Shown here: one piece after another, positions 1 through 8,500 of the stretch | Layout: every line of letters begins with the position of its first letter | Numbering within the stretch: position 1 is the stretch's first letter | DNA from: Colimorpha_A sp045593985 | GTDB taxonomy: Bacteria; Bacillota; Clostridia; Oscillospirales; CAG-272 | DNA: 64,000 nucleotides | Direction of reading: 5' to 3' | NCBI GenBank assembly: GCA_045593985.1 | Contig: JAZNXR010000002.1 | Location: 1-64,000 of the forward strand | Notes under the pieces: generated by a model | What the model was told of the DNA's origin: nothing | What the model saw: only the letters and a program-made list of their open reading frames with translations | Databases searched by the model: none | Program-made: the position numbers and the translations under genes

Positions 1-320
1 GGCGTATTTGTTGCATTTGCACCTACTGGAATATGTGGTTTGTTGTCAGCATATTCAACTTCGTATTCACCACTCATACCAAATTTAGTTTTTATTTCCA
101 CAATTTCATCTGGTTCATTAACAACTACATTAAATGTAGCATTTTTGCCAAATCTTTTCATTGTACTATTAAATGAAAGCATATGTGTTCCAACTTCAAC
201 AGGTATTTCAAGAACCCCGCCATTTTTCAATTCTCCCACAAATGTATTCAAAAGATACACATTATGATTTTGGGCACTTCCAGCTATACTAGATTTACGC
301 TTTATAATAATTGTTGCCAA
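1..320 (-). CDS. Hypothetical protein, 3' end beyond window
   Basis: The reading frame is open from a TTG start at 320 down to the window edge (106 codons), with AGGAG at 330-334 nine bases upstream of the start. The visible protein begins MATIIIKRKSSIAGSAQNH and alternates short hydrophobic and polar stretches, as in a beta-sandwich; a Gly-rich turn (ELKNGGVLEIPVEVGTH) resembles small PEGA-like or carrier-type beta domains, but I do not recognise the family. There is no signal peptide or membrane segment in the part seen. Codons are AT-rich like the rest of the first 2 kb and unlike the chromosome to the right, so it probably belongs to the accessory DNA inserted next to guaA. Confidence 0.6.
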   Translation of the reverse strand, partial: MATIIIKRKSSIAGSAQNHNVYLLNTFVGELKNGGVLEIPVEVGTHMLSFNSTMKRFGKNATFNVVVNEPDEIVEIKTKFGMSGEYEVEYADNKPHIPVGANATNT

Positions 321-419
321 AACACTTAACTCCTAAAATATTATTTATTTGTGTTTTTATTATAGCAATTTTGCTGAAAAATGTCAACAAAAAGCAAATA
401 AACTTATGTTTTAAAAAAG

Positions 420-438
420 TGTTGTCAAAGTGTTGTCA
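420..438 (+). repeat. Direct pair of TGTTGTCA
   Basis: TGTTGTCA occurs at 420-427 and 431-438, an 11-base period. It differs by one base from the TGCTGTCA motifs at 636-673 and 2006-2024. The position about 85 bases from the core-like site at 521-540 suits an integrase arm-type site; this role is inferred. Confidence 0.5.
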
Positions 439-475
439 AAATCAATTTTAAAAAGGTTTTAAAAAACGCTAAAAA

Positions 476-513
476 TGGCTTGAACACTGAGTTTCAAGCC
501 ACTTAATATTTTT
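476..513. terminator. Hairpin with T-tract
   Basis: A 9-bp perfect stem (TGGCTTGAA at 476-484 with TTCAAGCCA at 493-501) and an 8-base loop are followed by an AT-rich run with six T at 508-513. On the minus strand the hairpin is also followed by T5, so it could terminate in either direction. Confidence 0.55.
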
Positions 514-520
514 TATAAAA

Positions 521-540
521 TTACTCCCACTCAATGTCGT
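521..540 (-). other. Attachment-like site resembling the guaA 3' end
   Basis: Positions 521-535 match the last codons of guaA at 2081-2095 in 13 of 15 bases, with an identical TCCCACTC core. Read on the minus strand it encodes the same final residues, IEWE plus stop, preceded by about 35 in-frame codons without a start. Inverted TCGTATAC (537-544) and GTATACGA (595-602) lie beside it. This is best read as a displaced attachment site left by integration at the guaA 3' end, a known insertion hot spot; the recombinase itself is not in the window. Confidence 0.5.
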
Positions 541-634
541 ATACACCGAAACCTACCCCAAAGTTCTCGTTTTCGACGATAATAGGAACTCTTTGTATAC
601 GAATTATCTCTATTATCTGTATTATCACAGGTTT

Positions 635-673
635 TTGCTGTCAAAACCTGCTGTCACTATTTTTCTGACAGCA
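635..673 (+). repeat. TGCTGTCA cluster (two direct, one inverted)
   Basis: TGCTGTCA occurs at 636-643 and 649-656 and as its complement TGACAGCA at 666-673. The same 8-mer recurs twice at the other end of the segment (2006-2024). The rest of 541-800 is AT-rich with no ORF I can support. Confidence 0.55.
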
Positions 674-800
674 AAATCTTGAAGTGAGTGGTCGTGCGGT
701 TCGGATAATTTATTATAGCACAAAATAGTTCCGTTTTCAACAGATTTCTAAAAAGTGTTACAAAAGTTGCTCTGATTTTATTTAATTCTCTATGGTGATA

Positions 801-809
801 TGATATAAT
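801..809 (+). promoter_or_regulatory. Extended -10 promoter element
   Basis: TGATATAAT (TG at 801-802, TATAAT at 804-809) lies 47 bases upstream of the start at 857. No good -35 hexamer is seen at the right spacing, so it would work as an extended -10 promoter. Confidence 0.5.
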
Positions 810-856
810 AAGAGACAATAAGAAATATTTTTTACAACTCGCAAAGGCGGTGCTAT

Positions 857-1933
857 ATGAATAAGCATAACTTTTTCGTTCCTGATGAACATCTTCCTCG
901 CTATGACTTTCTTGCATATTGTCAAAATGTAATTATAGATATTTTGAAGTATGCAGACAACCATAAATTATCGAATGTGAAAATTGATTTCAACGAAACT
1001 GATTTTGAAGTGTTTAAGAGAATCTCCGAACAAGAAGACAAAGAATATACATGTGACTGGTTGCTGCAAAGTGAATATAAAGATGTTTTTTTGGAATATC
1101 ATAAAAAACATCTGTTTTTCTCCTTGCTACGAGATTTCTATAACTATTATTCTGCCTCATTGGAGAACATCACAAAACTCAACATCTCTGTTGCTTGGAG
1201 CCTTTTAAGAAGGCCTTTGCAAGAGACTTTGGCATATATAGAATGGCTCACTGTTAATGGGGATGAACTAGTAAATCTAATGTTGCAAAGTAAAGAGGCA
1301 AAAGAGTACGATATATCTAACCGAAAAAAGTTCGGTCAAAAGATTGAAGATAACATAACAGAATTGTTGGGCGAATCGTTTGTGGCATCCTCTGCAATAA
1401 ATATTTATGACTTCCGTTATAGCATGACAAGCGAGACTTCTTTAAACGGCATACTTAATGGTGCCAATCATTTGGTGGTTAATCGTAGCAATTCTTTTAA
1501 AACTTCACCCTCTGGTTTAAATTTTGTTTTTTTAGACGGACAAGAGTTTGAAAATGGTTTAGGGCTGTATTACACATCACTGCCCTATGTAATGTTTTAT
1601 GCTATAAATATTATTTCAAAAGTATTTGCAGAAATTGCAGAATTAAATACCTATACAATAATAATGAATTCCTATAACACTCTTCTAAAAAACTTCAAAG
1701 CAATGGGTTCTATGTCGTTAAAAGAGGCATTAGATTTTATTGACATTGATGTACCAATAATATGCCCAAGGTGCGGCAAGAAAATGAAAAAGGAAAAGTA
1801 TTTCCAACAGTTTTCCTATAACAAAGTACGATGCCCAAGATGTCTACACACAATTAATACCTTTTCCTATATGTTTGATTTCGAAAAAATTGAAGTCGTT
1901 AATACGAATGATGACAAAACAGATGGCGAATAA
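857..1933 (+). CDS. Unknown protein with C-terminal zinc ribbon
   Basis: A 358-residue soluble protein of unrecognised family. Residues 1-290 are mostly helical. A segment around 115-140 (SLLRRPLQETLAYIEWL) recalls the helical core of DUF5677-type proteins, but that likeness is weak. The C-terminus carries CPRCGKKMKKEKYF and then CPRC about 22 residues later, a clear four-cysteine zinc ribbon (around residues 304-332). No signal peptide or membrane helix is present. The start has an AAAGGCGG-type ribosome site. It is the only gene between the two attachment-like sites at 521 and 2081 and is AT-rich, so it is a candidate cargo gene. Nucleic-acid binding is possible from the ribbon, and a defence role is only a guess from the context. 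Confidence 0.75.
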   Translation: MNKHNFFVPDEHLPRYDFLAYCQNVIIDILKYADNHKLSNVKIDFNETDFEVFKRISEQEDKEYTCDWLLQSEYKDVFLEYHKKHLFFSLLRDFYNYYSASLENITKLNISVAWSLLRRPLQETLAYIEWLTVNGDELVNLMLQSKEAKEYDISNRKKFGQKIEDNITELLGESFVASSAINIYDFRYSMTSETSLNGILNGANHLVVNRSNSFKTSPSGLNFVFLDGQEFENGLGLYYTSLPYVMFYAINIISKVFAEIAELNTYTIIMNSYNTLLKNFKAMGSMSLKEALDFIDIDVPIICPRCGKKMKKEKYFQQFSYNKVRCPRCLHTINTFSYMFDFEKIEVVNTNDDKTDGE

Positions 1934-1965
1934 GAAAACCATTTTAGTCTTCGTGCCAAAAGAAA

Positions 1966-2006
1966 AAGATGCTCTGTCGTAAAAAGCAGAGCATCTTGAT
2001 TTTTTT
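1966..2006 (+). terminator. Intrinsic terminator
   Basis: AAGATGCTCTG (1966-1976) pairs with CAGAGCATCTT (1987-1997), an 11-bp perfect stem with a 10-base loop, then GAT7. It ends the transcript of the 857-1933 gene. Confidence 0.85.
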
Positions 2007-2024
2007 GCTGTCATATTGCTGTCA
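2006..2024 (+). repeat. Direct pair of TGCTGTCA
   Basis: TGCTGTCA occurs at 2006-2013 and 2017-2024, again with an 11-base period. AAAACGAGAAC follows at 2030-2040 and is the exact complement of 563-573, so an 11-bp inverted repeat frames the segment with the 857-1933 gene. These fit arm-type integrase sites; function is inferred. Confidence 0.5.
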
Positions 2025-2080
2025 ATAGCAAAACGAGAACCGTAAAATCCCTTAAAATCAGGGGTTTTCAGAGGTGTGGG

Positions 2081-3061
2081 TTATTCCCACTCGATCGTTC
2101 CAACGGGCTTCGGCGTAAGATCAAGAAGCACTCTATTAATACCCTCGACCTCTGCGGTGATGCGTGCGGTTATCTTGTGAAGAACGGCATAGGGAATTTC
2201 CTCGATCGTTGCGGTCATTGCATCAGTGGTGTTCACGGCACGAATGATTGCGGGCCAGCCCTCGTAGCGCTTGCTGTCACGGACGCCAACGCTCTTGAAG
2301 TCGGGAACTGCGATGAAATACTGCCATACTTTTTCGCTGAGACCGCAGTTGTCAAACTCCTCACGGAGAATAGCATCTGCCTCACGCAGAGCGTGGTGAC
2401 GGTCACGGGTGATTGCGCCAAGGCAACGAACGCCGAGACCCGGGCCGGGGAAGGGCTGACGGTAAACCATTGCATGGGGAAGACCGAGCGCCTCGCCGAC
2501 AACTCTGACCTCGTCCTTGTAAAGAAGCGCAAGCGGCTCAACGAGCGACATTTTCATATCCTCGGGAAGTCCGCCGACGTTGTGATGCGCCTTAACGCCG
2601 TCAGATTCAAGAATATCGGGATAAATCGTTCCCTGCGCAAGGAAGGAGATTCCGTCAAGCTTTGCCGATTCCTCGTCAAAGACCTTGATGAATTCGTTTC
2701 CGATAATTTTTCTCTTCTTTTCGGGCTCGCTTACGCCCTTGAGAAGATCAAGGAAGCGGTCGGTTGCATCAATGTAAATAAGGTTGGCATCAAGAGCGCC
2801 GCCAAAGACCTCGATAACCTGCTCGCTTTCGCCCTTTCTCATAAGGCCGTGATTGACGTGAACACAGACGAGCTGCTTGCCTATTGCCTTAATAAGAAGT
2901 GCGGCAACGACGGAGCTGTCAACTCCGCCTGAAAGTGCGAGAAGCACCTTTTTGTCTCCGACCTGCTTGCGAATGAGATCGACCTGCTCGTCAATAAACT
3001 TATTTGCAAGCTCAAAATCAGTTATGCGCTCCATAGAGCTCGGACGTACGATTTTTTCCAT
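2081..3061 (-). CDS. guaA: GMP synthase, ATP-pyrophosphatase subunit (no glutaminase domain)
   Basis: Converts XMP to GMP with ATP and ammonia in purine synthesis. The 326 residues hold the N-type ATP pyrophosphatase domain (P-loop SGGVDSS at 44-50) and the C-terminal dimerisation/XMP domain, ending PVGTIEWE. The N-terminal class I glutamine amidotransferase domain of ordinary bacterial GuaA (~200 residues) is absent. The start at 3061 has GGAGGA at 3066-3071 and its own promoter, so nothing is missing from the frame. It resembles the two-subunit arrangement known from archaea; a separate glutaminase must be elsewhere, or free ammonia is used. The 3' end is abutted by AT-rich accessory DNA (see 521-540). 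Confidence 0.92.
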   Translation of the reverse strand: MEKIVRPSSMERITDFELANKFIDEQVDLIRKQVGDKKVLLALSGGVDSSVVAALLIKAIGKQLVCVHVNHGLMRKGESEQVIEVFGGALDANLIYIDATDRFLDLLKGVSEPEKKRKIIGNEFIKVFDEESAKLDGISFLAQGTIYPDILESDGVKAHHNVGGLPEDMKMSLVEPLALLYKDEVRVVGEALGLPHAMVYRQPFPGPGLGVRCLGAITRDRHHALREADAILREEFDNCGLSEKVWQYFIAVPDFKSVGVRDSKRYEGWPAIIRAVNTTDAMTATIEEIPYAVLHKITARITAEVEGINRVLLDLTPKPVGTIEWE

Positions 3062-3090
3062 AAATTCCTCCGAAAAGAAAGTATATGATT

Positions 3091-3119
3091 ATTATAATTC
3101 TTTTTTTGTCGCAATGCAA
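3091..3119 (-). promoter_or_regulatory. Promoter of guaA
   Basis: On the minus strand TTGCAT (3114-3119), 17 bases, then TATAAT (3091-3096), about 30 bases upstream of the guaA start. Confidence 0.6.
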
Positions 3120-3217
3120 TAGGAATAAGATGAAAAAATGAGAAAACTTGCGCTTTATCGCGGGCGCGGGTATTGTAAAAAATGACGAAAAAATCAAAGG
3201 AAAATTCACCTATTTGC

Positions 3218-3246
3218 TTTACAACGGTATTTGCGTGTGATATAAT
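3218..3246 (+). promoter_or_regulatory. Promoter of the ZIP transporter gene
   Basis: TTTACA (3218-3223), 17 bases, TATAAT (3241-3246), 32 bases upstream of the start. No zinc-regulator palindrome is obvious. Confidence 0.75.
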
Positions 3247-3278
3247 GACACCGTAAAGAAAAACTCGGAGCAAATTAA

Positions 3279-4040
3279 ATGACAATGGTACTTCTTACCG
3301 CCGTAGGAGTAGGCGGAGCGTCGGTGATCGGCGCACTTTTGGGATTCATCTTCAGAAAAACAACGCACAAATTCAGCGATATAGTCCTATCGTTTGCGGC
3401 GGGAGTAATGCTTTCAGCGGCAGTTATCGGACTTATCCTGCCGTCAGTCGAAAAGGGCGGAAAATACGGACTTATCGTGACGGTTGCGGGGCTTTTCTGC
3501 GGTGCTTTCTGCATAAATTTGATAGATAAATTAACGCCTCACCTGCATAAGCTCGGCGGATCGGGCTATGAGGAGCTTCATCCCGATGCGCAGGCGAGAT
3601 TTCATAAGGTCCTGCTTTTCGTCATTGCAATAGCAATACATAATCTCCCCGAGGGAATTGCGGCGGGCGTCGGTTTCGGATCGGGTGATACGTCACACGC
3701 ACTCTCGATAGCTGCAGCGATAGCTCTTCAGAATATCCCCGAGGGAATGGTCATAATCGGGCCGATGCTCGCAGCGGGAATGAAACCGGGGAAAACGCTG
3801 TTTATAGCGATAATGACGGGAGTTATCGAGGTCGTCGGAACGCTTCTCGGCTACCTTGCGATAACGCTTTCAAAGGCAATTCTGCCCTTCGCACTTGCCT
3901 TTGCGGGCGGAACGATGCTCTACGTCATAAGTGACGAAATGATTCCCGAAACGCACTCGCACGGAAGCGAACGGGGCGCAACATACGCCCTTATCCTCGG
4001 CTTCTGCTTTATGCTCGTGTTTGACACCCTGATAGGGTGA
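3279..4040 (+). CDS. ZIP family divalent metal transporter
   Basis: A 253-residue polytopic membrane protein that should import zinc or other divalent metals (ZupT/GufA-like branch). About eight membrane helices are visible. The two metal-site helices carry the ZIP signatures HNLPEGIAAG (121-130) and QNIPEGMVII (151-160), with His121, Asn122, Glu125, Asn152 and Glu155 as the usual ligands. The loop between helices 3 and 4 is His-poor and short. The start ATG follows CGGAG at a good distance. It is transcribed alone, divergently from guaA. Confidence 0.9.
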   Translation: MTMVLLTAVGVGGASVIGALLGFIFRKTTHKFSDIVLSFAAGVMLSAAVIGLILPSVEKGGKYGLIVTVAGLFCGAFCINLIDKLTPHLHKLGGSGYEELHPDAQARFHKVLLFVIAIAIHNLPEGIAAGVGFGSGDTSHALSIAAAIALQNIPEGMVIIGPMLAAGMKPGKTLFIAIMTGVIEVVGTLLGYLAITLSKAILPFALAFAGGTMLYVISDEMIPETHSHGSERGATYALILGFCFMLVFDTLIG

Positions 4041-4057
4041 AAGCATCGCCACATTGT

Positions 4058-4168
4058 CTTGCCTTCCCCTTGGGGAAGGGGGACCGCGATAGCGGTGGAT
4101 GAGGTGTAGGTTGCGAAGCAACCGTATGCCAAATATGCCTTCGGTAGGGAGGGGTTTCCCTCCCGCGT
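4058..4168. repeat. CTTGCC-type palindromic repeat
   Basis: A copy of the repeat whose complete form is at 40471-40641: CTTGCCTTCCCC with its complement, a variable hairpin (ACCGCGATAGCGGT), then GGATGAGGTG. A second hairpin of GGGAGGG...CCCTCCC follows to 4168. It lies between two genes without coding capacity. Confidence 0.7.
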
Positions 4169-4194
4169 AATATAAATATCAAAAGGAGAAAACT

Positions 4195-4980
4195 ATGTTC
4201 AAAATCGGTAAATCGACGTCGGGGATGCATCTCGACAAGGAAACCTTCGGAATTCTTAAAAATGCGGGCTTCGATGCAGTTGAGATTTCATATCCGCCGT
4301 CAGGCTATGACAATATCAATTACGAGGAATTGAAGGCGCTTTCCGAGGAATACGGTATCGAGCTTTGGTCCTATCATCTCCCCTTTTCGCCCTTTGATAT
4401 CATCGATATATCCGATGTAAATAAGGTCGACTATACGGTAAAATACGCCTCCGAGCTTATTTCAAAGGCGGCGGCTATCGGAATCAAAAAATTCACGATC
4501 CACCCCTCTGCCGAGCCTATGACAGAGGAGGAGCGCCCCGCACGCATGGCGTGCGCAAAGGAGGGACTGTCTCGCCTTGCGGAATATGCAAAAACGCTTG
4601 GCGCAACTATCTGCGTTGAATGTCTGCCTCGCACCTGCCTCGGCAGAGACTCGTCCGATATTATCGAGCTTCTTTCTGCACATCCCGACCTTCGTTGCTG
4701 CTTCGATACAAATCACCTTCTCTATGAGGATCCGGTTGATTTTGCATATAAGGTCGGAAGCAAGATCGCTACGATGCACGTCTCCGATTGCGACTTCACG
4801 AACGAAAAGCATTGGTTCCCGGGCGTCGGACTTATCAGATGGCACGACCTCTACAAAGCGCTCGTTGAGGTTGGCTACAACGGCGTTTGGATGTATGAGC
4901 TGGGCTTTGGCACCTATTCTCCCGATGACTTCATTCGCAACGCCCACGAAATTGCCGAGGGCAAGCCGATAACGGTATGA
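4195..4980 (+). CDS. Sugar phosphate isomerase/epimerase-like TIM barrel protein
   Basis: A 261-residue cytoplasmic protein of the AP-endonuclease-2/xylose-isomerase-like TIM barrel superfamily. The metal-ligand pattern is present: Glu142 (VECLP), Asp171 and His174 (CFDTNH), His195 (MHVSD) and Glu235 (YELG). Family members isomerise or epimerise sugars and inositols; the substrate here cannot be told. AAGGAG lies seven to eight bases before the ATG. It stands alone between a repeat and a terminator, far from the similar genes at 56972-60385. Confidence 0.82.
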   Translation: MFKIGKSTSGMHLDKETFGILKNAGFDAVEISYPPSGYDNINYEELKALSEEYGIELWSYHLPFSPFDIIDISDVNKVDYTVKYASELISKAAAIGIKKFTIHPSAEPMTEEERPARMACAKEGLSRLAEYAKTLGATICVECLPRTCLGRDSSDIIELLSAHPDLRCCFDTNHLLYEDPVDFAYKVGSKIATMHVSDCDFTNEKHWFPGVGLIRWHDLYKALVEVGYNGVWMYELGFGTYSPDDFIRNAHEIAEGKPITV

Positions 4981-4990
4981 TCATAAAAAA

Positions 4991-5017
4991 CAGCAGGCAC
5001 GGCCTGCTGTTTTTTTA
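4991..5017 (+). terminator. Intrinsic terminator
   Basis: CAGCAGGC (4991-4998), loop ACG, GCCTGCTG (5002-5009), then T8. Confidence 0.9.
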
Positions 5018-5043
5018 TACTGTAACCGCCCGCCATAATGACG

Positions 5044-5350
5044 GATGAGATGTGGGCGGCAACGCCGCCGTTGTAGGGTGCGACGTCCCCGACGCACCGC
5101 TGCTCCCACGCCGGCTCTATTGCTGGGGGGTAAAACGCTTTTCTGCGTTTTCGTAGGGCGGTGCCTTGGTGCCGCCGTTTCAAAGGAATGTAACATTGTT
5201 TTTTTAACGGGCTGTCGTGGGCGCCAGCCCCTACGAACAACATGGCGAAGAACACGGGCGTTACCTTGCCTTTTCCCTCAGGAGAAGGTATTAAGTAACA
5301 TCGTTTTTTGTGCGGCGGGAACAAGCCCCCGCCCTACGAACAACGTGGCG
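5044..5350. repeat. Cluster of GTAGGG hairpin repeats
   Basis: Four copies of the GTAGGG-stem-core-stem repeat are packed here: 5072-5099, about 5152-5178, about 5207-5236 (inverted) and about 5312-5338 (inverted). Their stems differ (GGTGCG/CGCACC, GGGCTG/CAGCCC, GGCGGG/CCCGCC) but each pairs with itself. A degenerate CTTGCC-type piece lies at 5263-5290. Apparent ORFs in 4914-5513 are only these repeats read through, so I call no gene between 5018 and 5540. Confidence 0.75.
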
Positions 5351-5491
5351 AAATCTATTTACGGGTAGAGAGCTATGCCCGAAAACGAAACACCCCACTA
5401 TGCGGGGATATTTATTGGCCTCGTTCGCCTTATTTATCAGGCAAAAAAGAAAACAAATTTTTCAAAACCTATGGAAATTTATATATATCTA

Positions 5492-5500
5492 TGATATAAT
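5492..5500 (+). promoter_or_regulatory. Extended -10 promoter
   Basis: TGATATAAT with TATAAT at 5495-5500, about 40 bases upstream of the start at 5541; no clear -35. Confidence 0.55.
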
Positions 5501-5540
5501 GTACTATGTATAACTATCTTTACCGAAAGGAGATGCCAAA

Positions 5541-8500
5541 GTGATAAAAACGGCACGAAAAGCGCTGTCATTTTTCCTCAGCCTGTTGATAATTATGTTG
5601 GCATTTTCTCTTTTCGGAAAAGAAGCATACGCCGCATCTCCGATTGGCGTCTACGGCGGAATCGATCCAACGGTAATGATGTCTGTAATCGACAATATCG
5701 AGGACGATTTTAACCAAGGATTGTCGGAGTGGACGGTAAGCAAGGGTGCAGCGGAATGTATTACAGAGCTTGATCACGCCCCATATTCTCCATACGAGGG
5801 AACTCACAGCTTAAAGGCCGATATAGGTCAGTATCAGGCAGGCCAGAAAATCACGCTGAAAAAAAGTGTAACCAATCTGCGTGAAACCGCATCGTATCGC
5901 TATATAGCGGCGGCGATCTATGTCCCGAAGGAGGCAAAGAGCGCTACCGTTACAATGAAGCTCGTTGCTTCCCGAGGCTCAATAACAAGCACGAAAACGG
6001 TAGACGGCGGCAAATGGCAAACGGTTTTCTTTGAAACCAACGGTGTAAATAAGGGAAACGCAAGCAGAATCGAATTATCGATCACTGCCGAAGCCTCCTG
6101 CAACCTGTTCGTCCTTCTTGATGCGGTGGGCGCTTGCCGTGAGGAAGGCGATATACATAAAGCAAAATACCTGACCGACAGCTTCCTCCCAAGCGGATGT
6201 ACCGTAGAGTACGACAGAAATCTTACGGTGTCCTTAAACGGCGAAGATCCGTATATCGAGGCAAACGCACTCACAAGCGCAAGCTTCGGTGACGGCATAG
6301 GACTGCGGGTAAATATGATAAATCATACCTCCTGCCGTTCTCTGACGCTTAAATATAAAACCGCAGGCTCGTATGAATACGATAAGGAAATAACGCTGTC
6401 TCTCCCCGATTTCGATAGAGAAATAACGCTTTTGTATAAGATCCCGGAGGAAAAAATAGATGCGTATGCGCTGTATTTTGACGGAGCATCAACGGGAGAT
6501 ATAGAGATAATATCGGTGTCCCCCTCGCCCTGCTTTGAAGAAACAGCGTCGATCGGAAAAATAACCGAGTGTCGAATTGCGCGGGATCTGAAAAACATTT
6601 GGATAAAGGGTAAAGTGAATCTCCCCGAGGAGCTTGACTCCGATAGCGTAATGCTCTATGCGTTAAATCCGAACGAGGATAATTCCAATATCGAAAACCT
6701 CCGTGAGCCGCTTTCAGAGGCGAGAATTCAAAACGGAGAATTCTCCTTCACGGTGTCACTCGACCGCAGCTACGAAGGAATATTCAAGAAATATATCGTG
6801 GTAGTTACGAACGAAGAAGGCTATAAGCTCGTATGCGAGCCGTGCTACGTAAACAACCCCGAAGCCCTCGCTACCGAGCGAACGCTTCACCCCGAATCGA
6901 AAAAAGGCATAAGAGCGCTGCCCGAAAATTATATTTTTTGCGGAATTTCGCAAACTGCGCTCGATATAGAGCTGAATGAGCTTTTCGCTTCGTCGGGCAA
7001 TGGAACGGTTTCCCATACGGTGGGAGCTGTAACACGTCACTATTCAAAGGAATATCTCGATTCCCTTGACGAAAAAATGAAGCAGTACAGCAGTGAGGGA
7101 ATAAGCGTAAGATTCGTATTCAAGCTTAAATCGGGAAATACGGTTATAACTCACCCGAATTCGGTGGGTGAAAATGCCGCATTCAATACCGAAACAAGCG
7201 AGGGAATAAACGCGTTGAGATCTGTAACCGACCTTTTGGTCAGAAGATACGGCTCATCAAAGGGCGTAACCGATAACCTGGTCGGAATCGTACTTGGAAA
7301 TGCGGTAAACGATTCCTATAATAATTACAATCTCGGCAGAGAAACGCTGAGTGAATTTGCTCGCTCCTATTCGGCGGCGCTTCGAACGGTATATAATGCG
7401 TCGGTCAGCATAACGTCGGGCTTCGAAGTAAGCATGTCGCTTGGAGGTGAATGGAGCTTCGACCTGATAGCGACTCAAAAGGGAAGCTATGATGCACGAA
7501 GTACCCTTGAAGCCGTGTCTGATTGCATCTCGGCGGGAGGAAATATAAACTGGAAGCTCGCCTACGATATAACCCCCGAAGAAGGCGAATACGCATTCAG
7601 AAAAACCTCGCCCGATATCGGAGCAGGTACGGAGAAAATCACAGCGGATAATCTTGAAGCCTTAACGGAGTTTTTCTCGCTTCAGCCCTTCCTCTATAAC
7701 GGTGCGTCAAGAAGCATCCTTCTTATCGGAAACGAGGAAAAAAGGGCAGCAAACGAGCAGGAAGAAAAGCTACTGACAACGGATTATATCTACACGTTTC
7801 TTCGTATATCGGAAAGATCTATGAGAAACATATCGGGATATATTCCGAGTCATAGCGCCGATTATATGGGGGCGCTGAAATATATCGGCACGGATAAGTT
7901 TTCTTCGAAAACAGAGTTTGCAGTTGATCTTATCGGAAAAGAACGCTATGAATTGCTGACAGGCTCAGGTATAGTCGTAGACAGAAAATACGCCGAAGCA
8001 ACAGCGATAAACGAGCTGCCTCAAGGCATCAAGGGCGAGGCTGTGATCTTCAACCTCAGAAAGCAGAACGTGATAAGACCGTCGCTTAACTGTCTGACGG
8101 CAGAAAGCGGAGTTTCCTACGGAGACCGATCCGACTGGGGAAGAATCCGTTTTACTTCAGCCGACGGCAAGGAGCCTCGGGGCTTTATCCTCGAGTCAAA
8201 CAATCTTTTTGACCTGACGGAGGCGCCGTATATAAGCTTCGACCTTGTAATTTCCTCGCTTCCTAAGGGAATCGAGCGAATAAACGTTACCGTTGTGCTA
8301 TACTCTAATAAGAATATGGCAGTGACGGAAACGACAGTGGCAGTCGACAAGGAAAGCAGAATAATCTGCGATATGAGCAGCTTCAGTCACCTCTCCTCCT
8401 GCGACAGAATCGGAATTTACATAACCGGTGAAAACGGCGAAAGCATCGGAGAGCCTATGATGCTGATATCGTCGGTTAAGGTTCATTCCGAAACGCAGAC

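Noticed and set aside
420..673. CRISPR array from TGYTGTCA repeats
   Set aside because: Repeats are only 8 bases, irregular in spacing and one is inverted; no cas genes are present.
2177..2932. 251-codon plus-strand frame
   Set aside because: Antisense to guaA, with no ribosome site or family.
5045..5513. Short ORFs of 60-136 codons in 4914-5513
   Set aside because: They are translations of GC-rich repeats, with Arg/Pro-rich low-complexity products and no ribosome sites.
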